From: Plutella xylostella
Lineage: Eukaryota > Arthropoda > Insecta > Lepidoptera > Plutellidae
DNA length: 64,000 nt
Reading direction: 5' to 3'
Assembly: GCF_932276165.1 (NCBI RefSeq)
Contig: NC_063994.1
Coordinates: 10,044,001-10,108,000, forward strand
Part shown: positions 42,095-53,020 of the stretch, piece after piece
Layout of the letters: every line of letters begins with the position of its first letter
Numbering within the stretch: the first letter of the stretch is position 1
The notes under the pieces: generated by a model
Seen by the model: only the letters and a program-made list of their open reading frames with translations
What the model was told of the DNA's origin: nothing
The model's database searches: none
Program-made: the position numbers and the translations under genes

Positions 42095-43642
42095 CTGAGG
42101 CGTCCAAGTCGACGAGACGCGGCTGGAGCTGCGGCTGCGCGTGCGCCAGAGCCGCTTGCTCACACTCTGCACCACCGAGGACGAGGAGCGCGACTTCTGC
42201 ATGCCACCTGCCGGGGGGGAAGTGGGGGTCACCGGCGAGCGCCCCAGCAGCGTCGAGAGGAACGAGCCGTGCGACGGAGATACGGGGGACGACGGGGATG
42301 TACACGACATCTCGCGATACGTTAGGATCCAACCCTCTTCAGTTTGACAACCCTTGTGTAACCCGTCATCGTCGACTTCCCCTGGCGCTTTCGCTTTGAT
42401 GTTGCGCAGGTTTTTGTCATAGTTGATGCGTTTAAAGCGGTCGGCCTTGTCGGCGTCGACGCTCTTCTTGCGCGCCATGCGCAGGTAGCGCTTGATGGTG
42501 TCGCTGACGGACTGCGACACGTCGTCGTGGTCCACGCTGGAGCGGCGGCGCGCGCGGCGCTCGGCCGGCGGGCTGGCGGGCGACGGCGGCGACGACGCCT
42601 CCAGCCGCGCGCGGTACGCCCGCTCGCACTCCGCCAGCACCTCCTCCGGTATAGGAACTGTCTGCGTGCCGCAGTCCACGTACTGGTCCTCTAAGGACTC
42701 GCCTTTGACCTCTATCAGCGGCGGCGGCGACAGCGGCGGCGAGCGCCCCCCGTCCTCGCCCCCCGCCGCGCCGCGCCCCGCCCCGCGCGCTCCCGGCACG
42801 AAGCTCCCGCTCGCACCGCCCGCACCGGCACCACCACTCCTACCGCCGCGGTACGGCTTAGTCTTTCGAAGGTCATGATATAGTCTTTTTAACAAACTCC
42901 GGTCGGTCAACAAGTCCTGCACTATGTGGTCCCGGTTGGGCGAGCGGCCGTAGTACCGCGCCAGCGTGTCCAGCAGCGGGCGCGGCGCCCCCCCGTCCCC
43001 CGCCGCGTCCCCCGCGCCGCCCCCCGCGCCCCCCGCGCCTGGCCGCTCCGCCTGGCGCGCCAGGAAGCGCCGCAGCGCCTTCACCAGCTCCTCGGAGCCG
43101 GAGAGCCGCGAGGGGCCCTCGTCCTCCTCCAGCTTCAGGTACTTGCGCAGCAGCTCAGCCAGCGAGCTCTCCTCGTCGGGGGCCGCGGGGGCGGCAGGGG
43201 GCGCGGGGGCCGGGGGCGGCGCGAAGAACTCCCGCCGCAGCTTGGCGATGTCGAAGCGGCCGCCGGAGATGTGCAGGCTGAGGTCGGTGGGGCGCGGCGG
43301 CGGCGGGTCGCCGGGCTCGCGCGCGCGCACGGAGCCCCCGCGCGGGCGCGGCTTGCGGCGCGCGGCGCGGGGGGGCAGCGCGCCGGGGTACGAGCTCTTC
43401 CTCCACAGCAGGAAGCGCGGCTCGCGGGCGCACACCTGCTGGAAGTAGGCCTCGAGGCGCGGCAGGTCCTCGGCGCGGTCGGCGGCGCCGGCGGGCACGA
43501 GGCGCCGGCCCGCGTCCGTCATGTAGCGCCATGTCTTGCGCGTGAGCAGCCAGCGCTCGCGCGGCTTCTCCCGGCGCCTCACGGCGCGGCCCATGCCGGG
43601 GGCGGGCTGGGCGGGCGGCTCGGGCGCGCGGCGCCGCTCCAT
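42095..43642 (-). CDS. RhoGAP (ARHGAP6-like) exon 1: N-terminal region
   Basis: The first coding exon has 516 codons, from ATG at 43642 to a CAG|GTCAGT donor at 42095/42094, ending in phase 0. An in-frame TAG at 43702-43700 with no ATG between supports this start; Met17 is an alternative. The region has no catalytic domain that I recognise. Conserved-looking blocks are the Trp/Tyr-rich stretch near residues 31-41, a YFQQVCAREPRFLLWRK segment near 85-105, LARYYGRSPNRDHIVQDLL, and a basic IKRYLRMARKKSVDADKADR segment. Low-complexity Gly/Ala/Pro runs separate them. The last 60 residues are Ser/Arg-rich and look like a phosphorylation-prone linker. The exon is strongly GC-rich against AT-rich surroundings, and both the Gly/Pro runs and CpG density fit a promoter-proximal exon. 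Opposite-strand open frames here are composition artefacts. Confidence 0.85.
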
Positions 43643-43930
43643 GCTGTCAGGGCGGCCGGCGCGCCACCATCGTCCGCTCCGCTCCGAAATAGCCGTCCGC
43701 TAATAGTGCGGCCGTGAACTGGATCCGGGGCGCTCGCGACGGCGCGAGCGGCGCGACTGAGCGCGCGCGGCCGCCCGCCCCCCGCGCCGCCCGCCCAGCC
43801 ACCAGCATCATCATCACGTCTCGCCTTCTTCATTACTTCTTCTTGTTGAAGTATGTACTTATGTCGTTCGGCGCGCAACATATTTCTCGATCCCCGACAT
43901 GTGTAAAGTTAGTATTTACAATACCGTGAT
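43643..43930 (-). promoter_or_regulatory. RhoGAP 5' leader and presumptive promoter region
   Basis: GC and CpG content stays high to about 43800 and drops beyond, which is the only sign of where transcription may start. On the minus strand an ATG at 43881 opens a 100-codon frame that runs past the main start and ends at 43579, out of frame with it. If it lies in the transcript it would act as an overlapping upstream ORF. I see no TATA box. The extent is a guess. Confidence 0.4.
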
Positions 43931-44732
43931 TAAACGCGAATTTAAACCATTTCCAGTGCGCAACTGGCGGTGCGTGTTTGTTGTGAGCACACAGGCTAGC
44001 TTAAAGGTAGACAACCGGCCGATTGCCCAACTGTACATTATTATAAATTAGGCATCACTAAAGCCGAAACTGTTTAGGTACCGTTTCAAATATTTCAAGT
44101 CACTACCGCCTTATCATCATTGTACTTAACCATATTTAAACATTATTTCAGAGTTTTCCTCATTGTGTGAGCAGAACTATCAATAAAATATGAGTTCAAT
44201 TTCATGTTACACACCTACCAACACGAAAAATATCGAATGACTAATATTGAGTGGTTGATTCACATCGATCGCGCGTCACGATCATGTTTTATTGTGCGAC
44301 GGACCAATCGGAGCCGTTCTAATGATATTCTAGATATTTGGCCCTCCGGGACAGGTAAAGAGAATGATTTATGCGAGATAATTAAATTTGTTTTCTTGTC
44401 TCGATGGCTGTTTTGAGAAGACACGCCTCCAACGCAAATATTTTAAAAATACATAGTTAGGAGGAAGCTTTTGCTTCTATGCTGAAATGCTCGATGGTAT
44501 AACCCTTTATTAGCTAGCATATCTTATCCTGTCTCTTTCATTCGTGAAAAGCATTCAAGTTCCCATTGTAAAAAGTCACGTGACCAACAAAATTTCTATG
44601 GGTAACCAAATATTTTTTCGTGAATTTTGAAGTCACAGAACAAAAGTTACTCAGTCACCCCTTTTCGGCTTAATTCTGTATACTGCGTACAAGCTGTCCT
44701 TGCTCTTGGCTCATTCAAACCTTTGTGTAATA

Positions 44733-45167
44733 CACGAGCAATGAAAATATAAAGTCTAGGCCAATCAACACCAAATGATCCCATTTTTTTTAAAAATTAT
44801 TTTATGAAAATATTTACGTTTTTTGTTATTTTAATTTTGAGGTGCTGTTACATTTACTTATTCTTCTTCTTCGTCGACACGATAAGAAGAAGAAGATTTA
44901 CTTATTCACTTTACATAGTCTTAATTTTGCCGTTTAGGAGGGAAATGAAAAATTTCCTGTGACAATAGCACTAAATATCTCCTAAACGGAAAATACTCTC
45001 TGAATGATACCGTCTGCGATATTGATTTAAATTTAACGGCGCATCAGCATATCACCAAACAAAAACCAAAATACATAATTTGATCAATTTCTAATTAAAA
45101 GTTTAAAAAAATGGAGTCATTACGAGTCGACATTTTGTAAGTGGAACTTTTCCATTGCTCGTGAGTG
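44733..45167. mobile_element. MITE family C, enlarged or composite copy
   Basis: CACGAGCAATGAAAATATAA at the left and TTCCATTGCTCGTGAGTG at the right are the family ends with TA outside, but the copy is 435 bp against 229-237 elsewhere. A second inner pair (CCGTTTAGGAGGGAAATGA, CTCCTAAACGGAAAAT at 44930-44994) and a CTTCTTCTTC...GAAGAAGAAG hairpin near 44865-44897 suggest an insertion. Confidence 0.6.
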
Positions 45168-45169
45168 TA

Positions 45170-46668
45170 TTATCTGCGACTACGGTTTTAACTTTAATAA
45201 TAAATTATACAAACAACATGACAATAACAAGCACCACGCATCATAATTAGACCGTCAAGGCCGATCCACATTCCTCCACCTTCGTTCAGTGCCCCTACCA
45301 TGAGTTTGCTATGAGAAAAATACGTTAGTGAGCTCCATTCTGTAGCAGCCCTCGCGAATACTTTTGACCAATCTCTGAGCGCGCTAATACAATAAATCCT
45401 ACGGGCCATTTCGCGCTGTCAACTCATGGTAGGGGCACAGAGCACATAGCACAGAGCCAGTGAAGCGAGGATAGTAACGCGACTCTCACAAACACTAGGG
45501 TTTATTTGTAGAAGAGTCTCCTTCACTTGCATACACAATCTGCGCAACTAGTGCTATAACTTCCGAACTCACTTATAAAACAGGTCCGATGTAAAAATAA
45601 ACAGGCCGACATTATAAACAAAATAGAAATCGGCGGTACCACTCTAATTTAATCGTTAATCGAATGGGATAGCCGTTATTTTTGTCTGCGCGTGCGTTGC
45701 ATGCCTGCTGGCGTCTGTCAAGGGTTTCCCGAGTGAATTAGCGCCGGGTGCTGCCATCTAGTGGCGCGGCCGGGAATGAGGGAAATTGCCTGAAAGCTTG
45801 CCAAGTTTCCGATTTCAGAGGTGAGCATACGCAATTTTTCAAGTAGGTGTAGGAAGTCATTCAGTGTTTTGCCGTGGGATGGCGCTATTGAGCTGAAATG
45901 AAGCTGAAAGTTGGGTAAGATAAGATAAGCTTCTCGTTAAAGATGAACCTTACTTTCCATGCTGGCTATTACATGTAAGTAATACCTAAGTATTTAGTTT
46001 AGTTTAGTTTTGTTAGTAGTTAGTGACGTATATGAACTTAGTTGAGGTAAGTATAGTTACCTACCTAACAAAAATTTTATAACATTTTTGAGCTTCATGT
46101 CTATAATTGAAAAAGTCACCCGAAGCAGTTTGTCTGCCGATATAAATTATAGTAAGATCTTCAAACGTACCATACCTACCATCTATGTGCCTAGACATAT
46201 AAAATACTAATTAATAAGTCCTCTATGTAAAATATAAATAAAGTTATATCCCTAAACTCACCCCAAATGTCCGGTTCCCATAGTTCAACTTTCTGTTATA
46301 ATATAAGTATACGCCGCACCGCTAGTTTACTCTCATAATTTATTTTATTTAAAGTTATTAATTATCTCGCACTCTTTACGATAATTTGTAACATTTTCCG
46401 ATACCGCCAAAAACCGATTTGGTTTAGTTTTTTTTCTTCCGCTTTTTTTACCGCTCCGCGACAAACGAAGCGACAAACAGCCACAAACGAAGCCTCAATC
46501 CCACTAGCTCAATATTATGTATCTATAGCACAACTATACATAAAATCTATATTATTCAAATAATATTATCTAATTAAATAAATAATTTGGAAACAAAATG
46601 AGGCGAATAGTACGTGTACGTATAGAATTATTTGCGGCAGATTTAAGTACAATATAGTAATTTCATAC
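45170..46668. other. Upstream region between MITE C and the Harbinger element
   Basis: No gene recognised. CTCATGGTAGGGGCAC at 45424-45439 inverts GTGCCCCTACCATGAG at 45288-45303, so 45288-45439 may be a short inverted-repeat element. A CTCF-like site is listed separately. Confidence 0.45.
45751..45764 (-). promoter_or_regulatory. CTCF-like binding site
   Basis: The minus strand reads CCACTAGATGGCAG, which fits CCASYAGRKGGCRS at every position. The site lies about 2.1 kb upstream of the RhoGAP start codon, in a locally GC-rich patch. A motif match alone does not show occupancy. Confidence 0.45.
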
Positions 46669-46996
46669 TAAGGGTGGCTTTTATCAAAGTGATAAATGTA
46701 TTTAACTTTTTATTTAAACACAATTTGAAATAAAATTTCGTAAAACATCTTTTACCACGACTTAAATATGATTAGTAATCTGTTAAACCTAAATGCGGTC
46801 AAATGGCTATTTAACTTTACTAAACACATTTATCTACTACGCATGTCATGGCGTCAGTCGCGGCGACCAGCTGACCGACCGGCTGTCAAGAGAACTTTTC
46901 CATTTCTAGCATTTTTCCTCAGTGATGTCTAGTTGTTGTCTGTGAGAGATTCAGAGGTCATTGTTCAGAGGTTATGTTGAGGTTATCTAATAAATA

Positions 46997-47838
46997 ATGG
47001 ATTTGAGGGATATTTTGTTTGATGACGATGATGAAGAATTACTTCTCTATATGAATAGACCTCGCTCATTACGCTATATTGCAGAAAGAACTAACTTATT
47101 TGAGACAGTACCGGATAAAAAATTTGTTATGAGATTTCGTTTGACAAAACAAACTGTATCGCTATTCTATTCTATTCTATTCTCTGGTGTAAGTACCTGC
47201 ATCTCTCGAGTGGAACCTTTGTGCATATTCCCAAGGTCTAAACTGCCTTCCTAAGCTTGGACCATTTCCCACCACCCTGGTCCACTGCGGGTTGGTGGGT
47301 TCACATATTATTATCTAGATGTGCTAGATCTAGATATGCAGGTTTCCTCACGATGTTTTCCTTCACCGTAAGAGCGATGATATACATTGTACTTAAGTTA
47401 AAAGAACTCATTGGTACATGGCAGCGCTGGGATTCGAAACCCGCATCTCTGGCGTGAGAAGCGGGCGCTTACCCGACTGAGCTACCACCGCTCGCTAAAC
47501 TGTATCGCTTCTACTACAAGAAATTCAACATCATCTTGAATTTATTTCCACCAGGTAAGTAGCTAAGGTATTGAAATAATAAAGTTATCTGACTACATAA
47601 TTATCTTATACTTTTATTTATACCTATAATTATTGTTACAGAAATAATGCAGTTACTCCAATGAACCAGTTGTTTTGCACACTCCGATATTATGCAACTG
47701 GCAGTCACTTAATTACTTGTGGAGATGTGATCGGTGTGGAAGAACCAACAGCTTGCAGAATCATTCATAGAGTTACTCATGCAATAGCATTATTGTATAA
47801 AATATACATTAAATCTCCTGATACCATTCAGGAACAAC
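46997..47838 (+). pseudogene. Harbinger (HARBI1-like) transposase, N-terminal part, SINE-interrupted
   Basis: Exon 1 runs from ATG at 46997 (LRDILFDDDDEELLLYMNRP, then MRFRLTKQTVSL) into the SINE at 47164-47496 and resumes after the 13-bp target duplicate to a CCAG|GTAAGT donor at 47554/47555. Exon 2 begins at 47642 after ACAG. Its phase fits, and it encodes NNAVTPMNQLFCTLRYYATG, then DVIGVEEPTACRIIHRVTHA. These are the helix-turn-helix-type N-terminal blocks of Harbinger transposases. The catalytic domain is deleted. Phase-consistent splice sites suggest the gene worked before the SINE and the deletion. Confidence 0.8.
47164..47496 (-). mobile_element. tRNA-derived SINE family 1, inside the Harbinger transposase
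   Basis: On the minus strand it starts with a tRNA-like head (GCGGTGGTAGCTCAGTCGGG with a perfect A box, then a B box GGTTTCGAATCCC with one extra T) and ends with AGAAT repeats. The 13-bp AAACTGTATCGCT at 47151-47163 and 47497-47509 is a clean target-site duplication. Polymerase III promoter boxes are inferred from the tRNA match. Confidence 0.9.
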
Positions 47839-47839
47839 G

Positions 47840-47954
47840 TTTTTTTGCTCTCTATAATGTGGAAGTATGGTTCCAATACATTGCACAATAAATCTTGTTC
47901 TTCCCTTGTAAACTTAGGGGCACGAACACGAGAAGAAGCTGCTTGACTATTCAT
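47840..47954 (-). pseudogene. Harbinger Myb/SANT-like accessory protein, N-terminal fragment
   Basis: From ATG at 47954 the minus strand encodes APKFTREEQDLLCNVLEPYF, then HIIESKK, and then ends at the deletion junction. The Phe-Thr-x-x-Glu...Ile-Ile-Glu-Ser-Lys pattern is the start of the Myb/SANT-like domain of the second Harbinger gene, which escorts the transposase to the element ends in known systems. Confidence 0.75.
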
Positions 47955-48319
47955 TTTACTTTGAAATCACAACAACAAATAAATACAAACACCACCACGC
48001 GGTGACAGCCGAAATAAGTTTTGTTTTGAAATAAGTAGTGTTATTTTCTCTATGTTTGAAATTGATAGATTGACTCCGTTTTACGCTGAGTCGTTTCGAA
48101 TGTTCAATAAAAAATATGAAGTCTCTCATTAAAAGATGTGGAACTGAACGTAAATAACAAATTGCAGGATGCTAAACGCATTTAACTAAATAGTAATCAA
48201 AAGACCATGGTGAATTATGAAGCTAAACATGTTTAGGATAAAATTGTTTAGTGCATTAAACGAAATTAGCTAAATGAATTTATGTAGTATTTAAATAGAA
48301 GTTCGTAACAGCCACCCTT

Positions 48320-49100
48320 AGATTTGAATGATTTGATACAATGCTGACGCGGACACTGCATCGGTTAGGTATGGATTTGGCAGTTGAACGCGCATTGTGG
48401 CACGGACTCCATTGTTTAATAGTTTATACGACGCGACCTTTATGGATTGTACCTACTGGGCTGGCAAAATGAGCCAAGCCACTATACGTTTAAAAAACTT
48501 GAAATTTTCAATCCGACTATCGGAATACACACTTTAGTTTTCACGCTTACAAAATTACTTACGATACTACTGTAGTTTTCGCGCTCTATCATATGTGAAA
48601 AGCTTGCAAAATAACTTTTTTGCTTTTCATTTAGTGACGACTAGGTTTTAAACAAGGGTAGGATGAAAGGGAAGACTCAGCACGTAATTCTGATCAAGTA
48701 TTGTTCTACGACTTCGCCCTGTATAATTAAATATTCGTTTACTTATTATAATTTAAAATCATATACACTTGCCTAAGCCTTCACCTACTAATTTTCATAC
48801 CATGTCCATGTCCACTTATTTTAGCACAAGACGCTTAAAAGTACTAACTTAAATATTCGCAAAGTACTCAGTAATAGTATATAAGTATATAGTTACATAT
48901 ATGTTTACATTTATTTAGTTTAGTTTAACTAAATTTAGGCTAAATAAACGCATTTAGCCGGTCACTAAACTGACTAAACTAGATCTAACAGTAGAGTAAT
49001 CGTGACACTGAAATATTTGAAACGGTACATTCGTACTACATACTGTTGTGTAAATAAAAATGCTATATTTTTATATTATTACTACTTATAGTATATATTT
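48320..49100. other. No feature recognised
   Basis: AT-rich flank of the Harbinger element with TTTAGTTTAGTTTAACTAAA-type self-complementary runs near 48916-48935. Confidence 0.45.
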
Positions 49101-49104
49101 TATT

Positions 49105-49373
49105 GACGGCCGAATGGCGTAGTGGTTAGTGACCCTGACTGCTGAGCCGAAGGTCCCGGGTTCGATTCCCGGCTGGGGCAGATATTTGTTTAAACACAGA
49201 TATTTGTTCTCGGGTCTTGGCTGTTGATATTTATAATTAGTATCTATCTATCTATATATTTGTGTAAATATAACAGCTGTCCGACACCCATAACACAGGT
49301 TCGGCCTAGCTTGGGGTTGGATGGCCGTGTGTGAGATGTCCCCACATATTATTATTATTATTTATTATTTACA
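49105..49373 (+). mobile_element. tRNA-derived SINE family 2, copy with ATT tail
   Basis: The head CCGAATGGCGTAGTGGTTAG carries an A-box-like segment, followed by a perfect B box GGTTCGATTCC. The body includes CAGATATTTGTTTAAACACA and GCCGTGTGTGAGATGTCCCC, and ends in ATT repeats. It is not a functional tRNA gene because the body continues. Confidence 0.85.
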
Positions 49374-50089
49374 TTATAGGAAATTCTTAAAATATATGTG
49401 GTAAGTACTATATAGAAACTTGGTATATGTTTGTATCCTTGTATCACTTTTGTGTTTGGTTTCCATTATGGTAACAGATTCCAAAAACACTGTAACGCTT
49501 TACTTATGTACGTAGAAATTCTACGTCTTGTCGATTCTATAATATGGGGCCATGGGTGCCACCATTGCTTGAGTTAGTTGGTTCTCTAAACATCCCGTCG
49601 TCACGCGTAGGTAAGTCCTACTTGGTATAAATATTAAAAATATAATATTTCGATTTAAATTTCGATCGCACTTCTCGTTCCCCTCTATGACGCTGGCTGG
49701 TTGACATTGAACTTTCGAAAATAAAATAAAAAATATTAAAATTTAAACAGTTCTGAAATAGTTGTTACTTTCTAAATATATTCAGACAAGGATGCTAAAA
49801 TCATCTGTATCGTTGTTAATTTTAGAGCTTTGCTTTGATCTTTCACTTGATAGTAAAATGTGTAGCTAACGTCCTTGCCCTTGGAGACCACAGAATTACT
49901 CGTGTAACGAAGTGACGAATAAATACAATTAATTTAGTGACAAAAAGGTATGTGTAGCTAAAGAAATTGATCGTGAATTTTTTATTAAAGATTGCATTCA
50001 TTAATAATTTTGCTACTCTTTCTAATTTTAATAGTTCAGTACTGGGCAATTTGACCGTAGGCTTCGCCTGGTATAGTGGAGTATAATTA

Positions 50090-50096
<7 letters not shown>

Positions 50097-50124
<28 letters not shown>
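50097..50124. repeat. TA microsatellite
   Basis: About 14 uninterrupted TA units. Confidence 0.95.
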
Positions 50125-50128
<4 letters not shown>

Positions 50129-50256
50129 ATTCTGTGATGTCCTGAGGTCTTTATTAACTACCCAAAGAAGAACCTAAATGGGTAGGTAAATAATGTAAAT
50201 ATTATTGGGTAGATATAACAAAAATAAAAGTGGGTAGGTACGTGAAGTATACTTAC

Positions 50257-50538
50257 ATGCACTACTGTTATAGTTGACACTATTCTCAACCTGTATTCCC
50301 ATGTTTAATCCTGTCAGAATGAGATCACTTATTGTTTTCACTTCACTTCACATTTCGCGCGCAACTTCACTTAAACACTTCACTACATTTATATCATTTT
50401 TTTGTTTTCACTTGTGTTCACAGGACGCCGAAGCGTTTAGTTTCACTGTGGCCACTTCATCACTCACATTTTCTGATTTTCGTCTGTCAAGTTTCACTGT
50501 AACTTTTCCGGTTTCACTTCAGTGCCCCATCAGCTCAC
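50257..50538 (-). other. Possible 5' exon with short coding end (speculative)
   Basis: On the minus strand a CATTTGCAG acceptor-like site is followed by a leader full of GTGAA/GTGAAGTG repeats, an ATG at 50302 in a good context (AAACATGG), 15 codons (MGIQVENSVNYNSSA) and a GTAAGT donor at 50256. GTGAA-rich leaders are common in insect mRNAs. No following exon is identified, and it does not join the RhoGAP exons in phase. Could be chance. Confidence 0.25.
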
Positions 50539-50753
50539 TGCAAATGAAACAGTTCAACATTATTTTTTCTTTCAGTATTTCGATAGATAGTTCTCCACTT
50601 ATTATAAACAAAAAAAATATGTCATAAAAATATAAATCATTCAATTTATTACTTTGTCCCAAAACATATGCTAACTATCTAACTACATTTAAGTTTTTAT
50701 CTCACTCTACAAGTCTACATCTTCTTTTGAAGATCAACATCAAAGAGTTTGGA

Positions 50754-50858
50754 CTACTCACGAACCTTATTTCTGCGTTCAAGAAGTTCCGCGCTAGAAT
50801 TTCCGAACGCAGCGGCAGTGTTGGCGGGAAAGCGACCAAGTTCTGCCCCCGACGCCAT
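50754..50858 (-). other. Possible small ORF or exon (speculative)
   Basis: ATG at 50858 opens 34 codons (MASGAELGRFPANTAAAFGN, then SSAELLERRNKVRE) in a locally GC-richer patch, with AAG|GTTCGT as a possible donor before the stop. I recognise no family. It could be a first exon, a small protein or chance. Confidence 0.2.
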
Positions 50859-50859
50859 G

Positions 50860-52128
50860 ACACTGCCACGGCTGAAACGAAACAAAAACTAACCTTTATT
50901 TTTATTCAATGTTTGGCTTTCCGTCGGTCGAGGAATGCGGAATTTGTGATAACACGAGCGAAATTAGTTCAATACTGCCGGTGAAAGTATTTCTCTATTT
51001 TGTATTATTGTAAAAGCTGAAGCAATCGAGTTCCTTCTTCGTCATCTTGGATTTTTTGCAGACCTCTCTTAATTTTTGTTTTTATTCCATGGTGATATAT
51101 ATCTGTAAGTTTTAACACCCTATTTTCTGTTGGTTTTCCATTCATAGATTGGGTAGATTACTACGACGACTTAACTACCTAACTATGGCTTACAATAAAA
51201 TGTATCGATGTGATTGTGTTCTGATGAAGTACTTTGTTCGGGACGCATTCTGTTGCTGTTGCGAGTTTATTTTGCGTTAAACAATACCCTAAAAATAACT
51301 CTGGCATGTCCACACTGAGTATTTTTAGAGCGCAGTACTATCTAGGCAAAACTATTTTGGTGACAATAACAATTAAAATAATTACTGTACAAACTACAAG
51401 GCAATTTCAAGAGGTTTCAAAGTGCAAGCGAGAAACCCACTTTTCGCAGTGCATTTAACGTGAGTATAACTCACGTTATAGGTCGCGAGCCGTATCGCCG
51501 TCTTAGGTTTCCTCATTGTGTTGTGGGCCAGGACAGTGGCATGTGGATTTGAACATTGAAATGAGACCGCTATTCTCAAACATAATCAAATAATTTAATT
51601 TTATACCTTATACCTAACAGTTAAAACAATGTTAATGATACCATTTAGTTATCATGGGTATTTAATTAATAAAAAATATACACGACGACAGTTTTATTCA
51701 TAATTCCAATGACATAACGACGTGATATAATAAATAGTTGGATACATTCCCTGGGGTCGCATATTTTTGATTTCTGTTAATTTGCTCACAAGATTAATGC
51801 TGGATGCCGTTTTTCGTTCCGAAATTCCAAAGTTCTACAAATAGCAAGCGTTCCCGATCAATTCTACATTCCAGCCAATTTAATGTGTTTATATTTAGGT
51901 GTCGCAGCGGAATCGTTACATAATTTACTAGGTAATATGAAAGCAATTTTATTTTTCCGATCGCGGATATTTTTTGAAGAAAAACTGTACAGTTCATAAT
52001 ATAAACATACCTCAACGTTATTAAAGGACTAGTTACAAGTATTGGCATTGAATAATTTTTTTTTAAAGATGTAGCATTTATACATTTATTTACAAAACTT
52101 ATAACTAGATTTATTAATCCCGTCTTAT
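50860..52128. other. No feature recognised
   Basis: AT-rich; short open frames only. AACGTGAGTATAACTCACGTT at 51458-51478 is a small palindrome. Confidence 0.45.
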
Positions 52129-52139
52129 TAGACTTGATT

Positions 52140-52472
52140 GAGCGGTGGTAGCTCAGTCGGGTAAGCGCCCGCTTCTCACGCCAGAGATGCGGGTTCGATC
52201 CCGGCGCTGACATGTACCAATGAGTTCTTTTAACTTAAGTACAATGTATACCATCGCTCTTACGGTGAAGGAAAACATCGTGAGGAAACCTGCATATCTA
52301 GATCTAGCACATCTAGATATGTGAACCCACCAACCCGCAGTGGACCAGCGTGGTGTGGAAATGGTCCAAGCTTAGGAAGGCAGTTTAGACCTTGGGGATA
52401 TGCACAAAGGTTCCATTCGAGAGAGCCAGGTGCAGGTACTTACACCCCCACAGAGAATAGAATAGAATAGAA
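52140..52472 (+). mobile_element. tRNA-derived SINE family 1, full-length copy
   Basis: Same length (333 bp) as the copy in Harbinger. A box TAGCTCAGTCGG and B box GGTTCGATCCC are intact, and the tail is AGAAT repeats. TAGACTTGATT at 52129-52139 and 52473-52483 is the target duplication. Confidence 0.92.
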
Positions 52473-53020
52473 TAGACTTGATTAATTTTTTTTAATATGT
52501 ATAAGTACAGTACAGTAAAGAGTACGATTTTACTTAGACTTTCTATCATTTTCAGTTATTTACTTACATTTACTTACATTTCAAAAATAAAATACTATCG
52601 TTTGGCTATCGTTTTTAACGGATTTTTTCTTTAATACATCGATTAAATACGGTCTGTAACAATTAATTAGAATCCACTTCCGTTTTTAGGACTTTATAGT
52701 TTTGTTGTAGTTTAAAAATATCTATATCCAGTAAAATAACGTGTGTCTATAAAAAAATATTATGTAATTTCATATTACCACCAACTGCAACTGGATATAA
52801 TAAACTGCTAGGTACGTATGAAATTATCAAACAATAATTTCAAAACAATCAGTATAATGCTTAATGCCGTGAGAAATGTCTGAATCACACATAAAATACT
52901 TACGCAATCATAGTCAAATCTTACAAATACATATGAAATGATTTACAAATCGTAATCATACCGCCCCAGAGTGCCTAATAAAATATTAATGACAGTGATA
53001 TCTCTGAAACACCCAACGTA

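Larger units (their letters stand above)
261..43642 (-). other. Gene model: ARHGAP6-type Rho GTPase-activating protein, 5 exons, 3' incomplete
   Basis: This is the only host gene I can support. Five minus-strand exons join without breaking the reading frame: 43642-42095 (ends phase 0), 37327-37171 (ends phase 1), 30203-30090 (phase 1), 4906-4761 (phase 0) and 422-261 (phase 0). Every internal junction has GT/AG ends. The joined product has a long basic, Ser/Arg-rich N-terminal region, a conserved linker with a Ser-Leu-Ser-Gln segment, and the first part of a RhoGAP domain with the arginine finger in Gly-Leu-Phe-Arg-Val. The order and the segments around the finger match vertebrate ARHGAP6. 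By family knowledge it would stimulate GTP hydrolysis by a Rho-type GTPase at the cortex or cytoskeleton; which GTPase is not visible. The rest of the GAP domain lies left of base 1. All intact retroelements in intron 3 except one LINE fragment are antisense to the gene. Confidence 0.85.
46671..48318 (+). mobile_element. PIF/Harbinger DNA transposon, internally deleted, with SINE insertion
   Basis: The ends AGGGTGGCTTTTA (46671) and GTAACAGCCACCCT (to 48318) are inverted repeats, with TA next to both. Inside lies the N-terminal part of a HARBI1-like transposase on the plus strand and, converging on it, the start of a Myb/SANT-like DNA-binding protein on the minus strand. The two join near 47840, so the transposase DDE catalytic part and most of the second gene are gone. 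A SINE sits in the first transposase exon. The copy cannot be autonomous. Confidence 0.85.

Noticed and set aside
42011..43717. Long plus-strand open frames opposite RhoGAP exon 1 (up to 263 codons).
   Set aside because: They are Ala/Arg/Gly/Pro-rich and arise from the GC-rich composition of the exon; no motif or splice context supports them.
49105..49180. tRNA genes (good A and B boxes at 47460, 49110, 52141, 55133, 56365 and 56953).
   Set aside because: Each continues into a shared SINE body, several have target duplications, and the folded tRNA would lack a normal end.
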